DNA of 10,767 nt from assembly GCA_027030605.1 (NCBI GenBank), contig JALVEV010000148.1, positions 1-10,767 on the forward strand, read 5' to 3'. Position numbers and translations under genes: made by a program. Source of the stretch: Campylobacteraceae bacterium (GTDB lineage: Bacteria; Campylobacterota; Campylobacteria; Campylobacterales; Sulfurovaceae). This document shows positions 5,866-10,767 of the stretch, in pieces (position 1 is the stretch's first letter; each line of letters begins with the position of its first letter). Below the pieces are notes generated by a model. It saw only the letters and a program-made list of their open reading frames with translations. It did not search any database and was not told the DNA's origin.

Positions 5866-6438
5866 ATGATGAAGGTCTATCGACCACTTCCACTAGATAT
5901 TGAACGTAAAGTCAATCCTAGAGCTTTATATATAAGCAAAACAGATAGACATGGTAATATTGTCTATGTTAATAAACACATACAAAATATTTCAACTTAT
6001 TTAGAAAATGAACTAATAGGATTTCCACACAACATACTAAGACATCCTGATATGCCAAAAGCTATCTTTTATAAACTATGGAGTGAGTTAGAAAAAGGAA
6101 ATGAAGTTACAATTTTAATAAAAAGTCTAGCAAAAACTGGAGAATTTTACTGGCTTAAGCATAAATTTCAAGTTATAGAAAATGATTTAAGTGCCAAATA
6201 TAAATCAACAGCAGAGATAGCTTCATCTAAAACTATTGAAAAAATAGAGCTACTCTATAAAAAGCTATTAAAAATTGAAAAACGTGAAAATATGACAGCT
6301 TCTCTCTTCTATTTAGAGAACTATCTTCAAGAGAGAGACCTTGGCTTTTTAGAGTATATGGAAAAAAAGTTATCACCTCAACCTAAAATTGAGTTACTCT
6401 TTAACAAAATAAAAAGTTCTCTAAGCAATGTTGCCTAA
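5866..6438 (+). CDS. Aer/CetB-like PAS-domain protein without output domain
   Basis: This 190-residue cytoplasmic protein has an N-terminal PAS domain (about 18-105) closely resembling the flavin-binding PAS of the E. coli aerotaxis receptor Aer. It shows TDRHGNIVYVN (26-36), then GFPHNILRHPDMPKAIFYKLW (52-72) and GEFYW (92-96). The Aer flavin-contact residues R57, H58 and D60 correspond to R59, H60 and D62 here, but Aer W79 corresponds to V81 and N85 to S87. No membrane segment, HAMP or chemoreceptor signalling domain follows, only about 85 charged helical residues. Stand-alone PAS proteins of this kind (CetB in Campylobacter jejuni) work with a separate membrane receptor in energy taxis; no such partner lies in this window. 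AGGAG (5856-5860) suits either of two adjacent ATGs (5866 or 5869). Its stop overlaps the convergent phosphoesterase stop by 4 bases. Confidence 0.8.
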   Translation: MMKVYRPLPLDIERKVNPRALYISKTDRHGNIVYVNKHIQNISTYLENELIGFPHNILRHPDMPKAIFYKLWSELEKGNEVTILIKSLAKTGEFYWLKHKFQVIENDLSAKYKSTAEIASSKTIEKIELLYKKLLKIEKRENMTASLFYLENYLQERDLGFLEYMEKKLSPQPKIELLFNKIKSSLSNVA

Positions 6439-6941
6439 AGTTGAACTTCTCGTTTAGTCCAACTCTTTTGATTAAGCTCTCTAAAGTAGTGTTCTACCCT
6501 AAACTTTCCATTCTCTACATTAACTATGGCACACTCAGTTAAAGGTTTTTCCCTAGCACAAACCTCACCAGGATTAATAAAGAGTGTTTCATTAACTAAA
6601 GAGGCTTCAAAAATATGTGTATGTCCTGAGACGACCATATCAACATCTGCTGACATAAAATAGGGAAAGTGCATCATCTTCACCTTTAAATCTTCTATTG
6701 TAAAATAGTAGGGTTCTGTAAAAATATTATACTTTCCAATTAAAGGAATCAACGCTGTATCATTGTTTCCATAGACACAAGCATAAGGAAGATTGGTCTC
6801 TTCGAGCATTTGTAGATGCTCCTCTAACATAATATCCCCTGCATGAAGTAAATACTCCACTCCTTGAGACACAAGATGTTCAATAGCATCTTTATGCAGT
6901 GCTGTTTTTCTATGACTATCAGAGAGAATACCAATCTTCAT
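6435..6941 (-). CDS. YfcE/MJ0936-type metallophosphoesterase
   Basis: This 168-residue soluble enzyme shows the full set of calcineurin-like phosphoesterase metal ligands: D8 and H10 in ILSDSH, D36 in HAGD, N59/N60 with D61 in YGNND, H91, and H107/H109 in the GHTH motif (106-109). Length and order match the YfcE/MJ0936 phosphodiesterase family, which uses two divalent metal ions (often Mn) to hydrolyse phosphodiesters in vitro; the natural substrate is generally unknown. The usual MHG at the third motif reads MHFPYF here, a small departure next to a metal ligand. Its AGGAG (6948-6952) overlaps the TAG stop of topA, with 9 bases between the genes, so translation is probably coupled to topA. 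The 3' end overlaps the PAS gene. Confidence 0.88.
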   Translation of the reverse strand: MKIGILSDSHRKTALHKDAIEHLVSQGVEYLLHAGDIMLEEHLQMLEETNLPYACVYGNNDTALIPLIGKYNIFTEPYYFTIEDLKVKMMHFPYFMSADVDMVVSGHTHIFEASLVNETLFINPGEVCAREKPLTECAIVNVENGKFRVEHYFRELNQKSWTKREVQL

Positions 6942-6950
6942 TACTAACTC

Positions 6951-9197
6951 CTATGACTCTTCTGCTTTCTCTTTAGGTAACCCTTTGAGTTTATCGGCTG
7001 GAACAGGTTCACTCCACTTACATTTTTTATCAATACACTCATATATTTCACCTGTTTTTAGTACTTTATGAACAACCATATTCCCACACTCTGGACACTT
7101 TCTATCCTGAGGTTCACCATTGGAGATAAAACGACACTTAGGATAGTTTGAACAACCATAAAAAGTACCACGTTTCCCCTCTTTTTCAAGAATTTTTGAG
7201 CCACATTTAGGACAAGGAACCTCTAGCTCTCTTGGTGGAACTAAAGGCTGTGCATTTTTACATTTTGGGTAGGCAGAACAGGCATAGAACTTACCACGAC
7301 GGCTATCTTTAATAACCATCATCTCCCCACACTTGTCACATACTTTGTCTGTCTTTTCTGGCTCTGGTGGTACATTTCCCTCTAAATCGGTAGTATATTT
7401 ACACTTAGGAAAGTTTCCACAAGCAATAAACTCGCCATAACGACCTTTTCTACGAAGTAGTTCATGCCCACATTTAGGACACATCTCTCCTATTGGAATT
7501 GCCATCTTTTGACTCTTGATTTTCTCTTTACCTTCAGCTATCTTTTTCATAAAGGGTTCATAAAAATCAGCAAGAACCTTTTGCCAATCTAGTTTACCCT
7601 CACCTACCTCATCAAGCTCTGCCTCCATATTAGATGTAAATCCAGAATCAACAATCTCTGAAAAGTGTTCCTCTAACATCTCTATAACAGTAAATGCTAT
7701 TTCAGTTGGATGAATTCTCTTCTTTTGAATCTCTATATATTTACGCTGTTGCAAAATGGTAATGGTTGGTGCATAGGTACTTGGTCGCCCAATGCCTAAT
7801 GATTCTAATTTTTTAATTAGACTCGCCTCATTATATCGTGCAGGTGGCTCTGTAAAGTGTTGTTCAGGTTTAATATCATCTAGAGTAACCTTTTGACCTT
7901 TTTTTAACTCTGGTAAAAGTTTATCTTTTTCATTATAGCCTGTCACTCGGTAGAAACCATCAAAGAGTAGTTTTCTACCACTCGCTTTAAAAGTTGATTT
8001 CTCCCCTTTAAAAAGAAGGGTTTGTGACTCTAGTCTGGCTTCGGTCATTTGACACGCTAAAAAACGGTTATAGATTAAACGGTAGAGTTTAAACTCATCT
8101 GCTCCTAGATAATCTTTAGCAATCAGAGGAGTAAACTCTACCATCGTTGGACGAATCGCTTCGTGAGCCTCTTGAGCCCCTTTTGATGAAGTGACATAAT
8201 TTTTAGCTTTAGCAGGTAGGTAGTCTGCTCCAAAGTTAGAAGAGATGTACTCTCTAGCTGATGCTACTGCCTCTTTTGCCAAGTTCATACTATCGGTTCT
8301 CATATAGGTAATAACTCCCATGTTCCCCTTGTCTGTCTTGACCCCTTCGTAGAGCTTTTGAGCAACCATCATGGTTTTTTTCGGTGAAAACCCTAACTGT
8401 GTTGAAGCAGCTTGTTGAAGTGTAGAGGTCATAAAAGGTGGTGGAGTTTTACTCTTTCGCTCTTTTTTCTCTAAAGACTCAACTACAAAATTCTCTTTGA
8501 CAGCCGACTGAACAATCTTAGTTGCCATCGCTTCATTTTTAATAGATATTTTGTCCAATTTTGTCCCATCAAAAGCATAGATACTCGACTCAATATTCTT
8601 TTCAAAAAGTCCCTCAATAGTCCAATACTCTTCAGGTTTAAAGGCTTTAATTTCACGTTCTCGGTCAACCACAATTTTAAGAGAAGAACTCTGAACACGC
8701 CCTGCACTAAGTCCCTTTTGAATTTTACTTGCTAAAAGTGGAGAGAGTTTATAACCCACTATACGGTCAAGAAGTCGCCGTGCTTGTTGAGCATTGACCG
8801 AATCCATATCTATCTTTCTTGGATTATCTAAAGCATGTTGTATGGCTGTTTTGGTAATCTCATGAAAAACAATACGAGGTAAAGTCTTTGGGTCTTTTTT
8901 AATTGCCATTGCAATATGGTAACCAATTGCCTCTCCCTCACGGTCCTCATCAGTTGCAATATAGATAGTCTCTGCCTCTTTAGCTAACTTTTTTAACTCT
9001 TTTACCGTAGGATTTACCTCTCTTGGAATTGAGTATTTAGGTACAAATTTCCCCTCCTCATTAACCGTAATTCCAAAAGAGCTTTTAGGTAAATCTCTAA
9101 TATGCCCTTTTGAGGCAACCACTTTATAATTTTTTCCTAAAAAAGTAGAGATAGTTCTCGCTTTTGCAGGTGATTCTACAATAATTAAATTTTTCAT
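6951..9197 (-). CDS. topA: DNA topoisomerase I (type IA)
   Basis: At 748 residues this is a full-length bacterial topoisomerase I, which relaxes negative supercoils by cutting and rejoining one DNA strand. The Toprim domain holds the catalytic E8 (IIVESPAK) and the metal site DEDREGE (83-89). The active-site tyrosine is Y298 in GVITYMRTDS, and the conserved helix GLSAGRVQS (162-170) and SLGIGRPSTYAP (466-477) are intact. Four C-terminal zinc ribbons follow, each with four cysteines: C573/576/593/599, C620/623/640/646, C662/665/682/688 and C701/704/721/726. These bind single-stranded DNA and in E. coli contact RNA polymerase. The ATG at 9195-9197 has only a weak ribosome binding site but lies about 25 bases below a good extended -10. 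The downstream phosphoesterase gene is coupled to it. No damage is seen. Confidence 0.97.
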   Translation of the reverse strand: MKNLIIVESPAKARTISTFLGKNYKVVASKGHIRDLPKSSFGITVNEEGKFVPKYSIPREVNPTVKELKKLAKEAETIYIATDEDREGEAIGYHIAMAIKKDPKTLPRIVFHEITKTAIQHALDNPRKIDMDSVNAQQARRLLDRIVGYKLSPLLASKIQKGLSAGRVQSSSLKIVVDREREIKAFKPEEYWTIEGLFEKNIESSIYAFDGTKLDKISIKNEAMATKIVQSAVKENFVVESLEKKERKSKTPPPFMTSTLQQAASTQLGFSPKKTMMVAQKLYEGVKTDKGNMGVITYMRTDSMNLAKEAVASAREYISSNFGADYLPAKAKNYVTSSKGAQEAHEAIRPTMVEFTPLIAKDYLGADEFKLYRLIYNRFLACQMTEARLESQTLLFKGEKSTFKASGRKLLFDGFYRVTGYNEKDKLLPELKKGQKVTLDDIKPEQHFTEPPARYNEASLIKKLESLGIGRPSTYAPTITILQQRKYIEIQKKRIHPTEIAFTVIEMLEEHFSEIVDSGFTSNMEAELDEVGEGKLDWQKVLADFYEPFMKKIAEGKEKIKSQKMAIPIGEMCPKCGHELLRRKGRYGEFIACGNFPKCKYTTDLEGNVPPEPEKTDKVCDKCGEMMVIKDSRRGKFYACSAYPKCKNAQPLVPPRELEVPCPKCGSKILEKEGKRGTFYGCSNYPKCRFISNGEPQDRKCPECGNMVVHKVLKTGEIYECIDKKCKWSEPVPADKLKGLPKEKAEES

Positions 9198-9228
9198 CTA
9201 TTCAACACACCAGTAAATATTTTTTTGC

Positions 9229-9237
9229 ATTGTAACA
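9229..9237 (-). promoter_or_regulatory. topA: Candidate extended -10 promoter of topA
   Basis: Read on the minus strand the bases are TGTTACAAT: the extended -10 element TGn, then TACAAT. Initiation near 9222 would give a leader of about 25 bases. An opposing extended -10 for the neighbouring gene lies about 50 bases away (9284-9292), so the two promoters are back to back. Confidence 0.45.
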
Positions 9238-9283
9238 AAATATCTTGATAAAGAGCATTTTTTTATGTGGCTAATCCATTTTT

Positions 9284-9292
9284 TGGTATACT
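9284..9292 (+). promoter_or_regulatory. Candidate extended -10 promoter of the membrane protein gene
   Basis: TGGTATACT is an extended -10 (TGn followed by TATACT). Initiation near 9299 gives a leader of about 19 bases before the ATG at 9318. This start point lies downstream of the in-frame GTG at 9267, which argues against that GTG as the start codon. Confidence 0.45.
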
Positions 9293-9317
9293 GTTAACAA
9301 AAAAAATGGGAATCAAT

Positions 9318-10307
9318 ATGGAAAGTTTTAACCTAAACTTATCAATCACACTGCTACTGCTTCTTCTACTTGTCCTTACAGTTGGGGGTTTACTGCTTCT
9401 AAAATACATGTTAGAACCAAAGTATAATGCAAGAAAAACTGCCCTGAGTAATAAAGCTGCTTGTAGAAAAATCAATCGTGAAATATGGATACGAAACTGG
9501 ACAGACTATTTTTGGTCAAACTATATGCGTGCTGCATGGATTATGCTCTTTTTAGTCTTTTTCATAGCATTAGGTTTTGCACTTGGTAATATTTGGAGTT
9601 TTATATTTAGTTTTATACTTATCCTTGTTACCATAGCTTTCATTATCTTTGCTAATAAAAGTTATAAGGAATTCCCTCAGAAAGCAGCTGCACGTCTGAA
9701 AGAGTTTGAAGACCAAGTTAAAGCAGGTGTCGAAAAAGAGATTAGTTTTGAGGGAGATAATATTCAAGTCTTCTCTAATGAAGATGATGAGTTTGACACC
9801 AAACCAAAAATTTTTACCTTCCCTGTTGAGGTAACTAAGGTTCCTTTTCCTCCTCTAGAGACAAATCCTGCTAAACAACCTATTATTGACACTAGAAAAT
9901 TAGAGTTTTTAGTCTTATCGAGAGAGTACTTCAGTACTTGTCAAGGAGCAGGGAAATTTCACCTTCTTAAACCAAAACAGGCTGATGAGAAAAAACAGTG
10001 TGCTGAAGCTAAAGGAACATCTGGAGAGTGCAATGAGTACTACTACTCCCAAATGCAAAATGTTGAGTATAAAGATGGTGGTATTCATATTATCTATTAT
10101 GGTGATATTCCTGATGCTGTCTTTAAATGTAAAAAGGGACCTGCACAAAAAGATGCGATGAAAGCTCTAAAAGAGAAGCTTCGACTAACAGAACGTCAAC
10201 GTCTAAGAAAAATTGATGAACATGAAAAGTATGAAGAGATTAAAAATAGACGAGCATCACTCTCTAAAAATAATGAAGAGAACAATAATAATGAGAATAA
10301 GGAGTAG
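9318..10307 (+). CDS. Three-helix membrane protein of unknown function
   Basis: I do not recognise this protein, which is 329 residues from the chosen ATG. That ATG is preceded by GGGA (9308-9311) and a likely promoter at 9284-9292; in-frame GTG 9267 and ATG 9306 upstream are less likely starts. Helix 1 is a leucine-rich stretch (10-29). Helices 2 and 3 (about 73-90 and 93-112) form a tight hairpin. A basic, aromatic segment with WIRNWTDYFW (57-66) lies between helix 1 and helix 2. A soluble region (114-290) follows, with an acidic patch (EDDEFD, 155-160), a proline-rich stretch and four cysteines (C208, C228, C238, C271). The end is a charged helix (290-312) and a low-complexity Asn/Glu tail with NNEENNNNENKE. 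It diverges from topA. With an odd number of helices, the tail and soluble region lie on the opposite side from the N-terminus. The gene is real; its role is unknown. Confidence 0.75.
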   Translation: MESFNLNLSITLLLLLLLVLTVGGLLLLKYMLEPKYNARKTALSNKAACRKINREIWIRNWTDYFWSNYMRAAWIMLFLVFFIALGFALGNIWSFIFSFILILVTIAFIIFANKSYKEFPQKAAARLKEFEDQVKAGVEKEISFEGDNIQVFSNEDDEFDTKPKIFTFPVEVTKVPFPPLETNPAKQPIIDTRKLEFLVLSREYFSTCQGAGKFHLLKPKQADEKKQCAEAKGTSGECNEYYYSQMQNVEYKDGGIHIIYYGDIPDAVFKCKKGPAQKDAMKALKEKLRLTERQRLRKIDEHEKYEEIKNRRASLSKNNEENNNNENKE

Positions 10308-10716
10308 AGTTCCTCCTCATTATTATGAAAATGGGTAATATTTTACCTAATTATCTATAAAAGTTATACAGAGTTAAATGCATAAGAAAAAGTAATTATA
10401 TGACTCACAATTATCACTGAAATAGATTATATATATCAAAAAAATTTATATATATTGCTAACTTTAATAAATAGTATAAAATTAATGATTTATCTATTTT
10501 TCTATATCAAATTAATAAAAATAGATACCAAACACCGTAATTATGAAACTTTAACTTAAAAATCAAACTCTTATTATTGAAAAAATAGATTGTAGTCAAC
10601 ATTTTACAACACTTTTAAAATCTTTAATGTTTCATATGTACACAAGCATAAAAATTTGCTATTTTTGCTAAAAACTTTACTCTTAAATGTTTTTTTTAAT
10701 AACCTATTCTTATTCC

Positions 10717-10743
10717 TAGTAGAATTAAGGGCTTTTTCTACTA
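10717..10743. other. 8-bp perfect inverted repeat
   Basis: TAGTAGAA (10717-10724) and TTCTACTA (10736-10743) are perfect complements around an 11-base spacer. The spacer contains AAGGG, which resembles a ribosome binding site, with no start codon nearby. No T-run follows directly, so this is not a standard terminator. It could be a protein-binding site or RNA hairpin. Its right arm overlaps a second repeat. Confidence 0.35.
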
Positions 10744-10766
10744 TTATCATAACTATATTTAATAGT
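10740..10766. other. 7-bp inverted repeat overlapping the preceding one
   Basis: ACTATTA (10740-10746) and TAATAGT (10760-10766) are perfect complements around 13 bases. Four bases (10740-10743) are shared with the repeat at 10717-10743, so in RNA only one of the two stems could form at a time. A and T make up most of both arms, so chance is a real explanation. Confidence 0.25.
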
Positions 10767-10767
10767 T

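Larger units (their letters stand above)
10308..10767. other. AT-rich non-coding region with several inverted repeats
   Basis: About 460 bases to the window edge hold no convincing gene. The stretch is extremely AT-rich with many in-frame stops. It contains a 5-bp stem GGTAA/TTACC (10334-10347) and the two inverted repeats near 10717-10766. No tRNA, DnaA box cluster or T-tailed intrinsic terminator was found. It may be the leader of a gene beyond the window. Confidence 0.6.

Noticed and set aside
8483..8707. 74-codon open frame overlapping topA in another frame of the same strand
   Set aside because: topA is intact and conserved across this stretch, and the alternative product is a low-quality Leu/Arg-rich peptide with no family signature.
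9267..9317. In-frame GTG at 9267 as the start of the membrane protein, adding 17 residues
   Set aside because: It lies upstream of the likely promoter (9284-9292), has no ribosome binding site, and the added residues do not extend the first membrane helix. ATG 9318 has GGGA at a suitable distance.
9926..9940. Near-palindromic AGTACT repeats inside the membrane protein gene
   Set aside because: It is a short repeat inside coding sequence, explained by the codons, with no matching copies elsewhere.
10485..10559. 24-codon open frame with a hydrophobic start in the terminal non-coding region
   Set aside because: There is no ribosome binding site, the composition simply follows the AT-rich DNA, and there is no supporting context.
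10308..10767. Replication origin or CRISPR leader in the AT-rich end region
   Set aside because: I saw no DnaA box cluster, no regularly spaced repeats and no associated genes; high AT alone is insufficient.

Overview
The window is AT-rich, densely packed bacterial DNA. I place it, by inference, in the Campylobacterota (a Sulfurovum/Sulfurimonas-like relative). The reasons are the base composition, TACAAT/TATAAT -10 boxes without clear -35 boxes, a stand-alone CetB/Aer-type PAS protein, and a bacterial topoisomerase I with four C-terminal zinc ribbons. No rRNA, tRNA, CRISPR array or insertion sequence was seen.

Layout. Positions 1-166 hold the 3' end of an unidentified gene. Next, on the minus strand, is a two-gene unit (promoter near 1470): a membrane-anchored TlpA-like thioredoxin followed by an exported rhodanese-fold protein that has lost its catalytic cysteine. 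From 1585 to 4435, on the plus strand, lie a free Hpt protein, a very small exported phosphate-binding-type (PstS-like) protein and a hybrid sensor histidine kinase. An OmpR-type response regulator converges on the kinase (4418-5137, minus). Divergent from the regulator is a plus-strand pair (5320-6438): an exported helical protein of unknown function and an Aer-like PAS protein. Converging on that pair is a minus-strand unit, topA followed by a YfcE-type phosphoesterase (6435-9197). A divergent gene (9318-10307) encodes a three-helix membrane protein I do not recognise. The last 460 bases are non-coding, very AT-rich, and contain inverted repeats.

How the genes may work together. The kinase has its own receiver but no Hpt domain, the Hpt is a separate gene, and the regulator is a classical DNA-binding type. 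Together they supply every part of a four-step phosphorelay. The small PstS-like protein, encoded directly before the kinase, is a natural candidate for its periplasmic ligand-sensing partner. A nine-base motif (ATTTTCACT) occurs upstream of the Hpt gene, the regulator gene and the divergent PAS operon, so those genes may share regulation. The thioredoxin/rhodanese pair looks like a cell-envelope thiol or sulfur-handling unit.

All three convergent gene pairs overlap at their 3' ends, which leaves no room for separate terminators. The window is mostly ordinary chromosomal content. The most interesting parts are the compact PBP-kinase-Hpt-regulator cluster, a hairpin that would mask the ribosome binding site of the PstS-like gene, the cysteine-less rhodanese, and the PAS protein with an altered flavin pocket.
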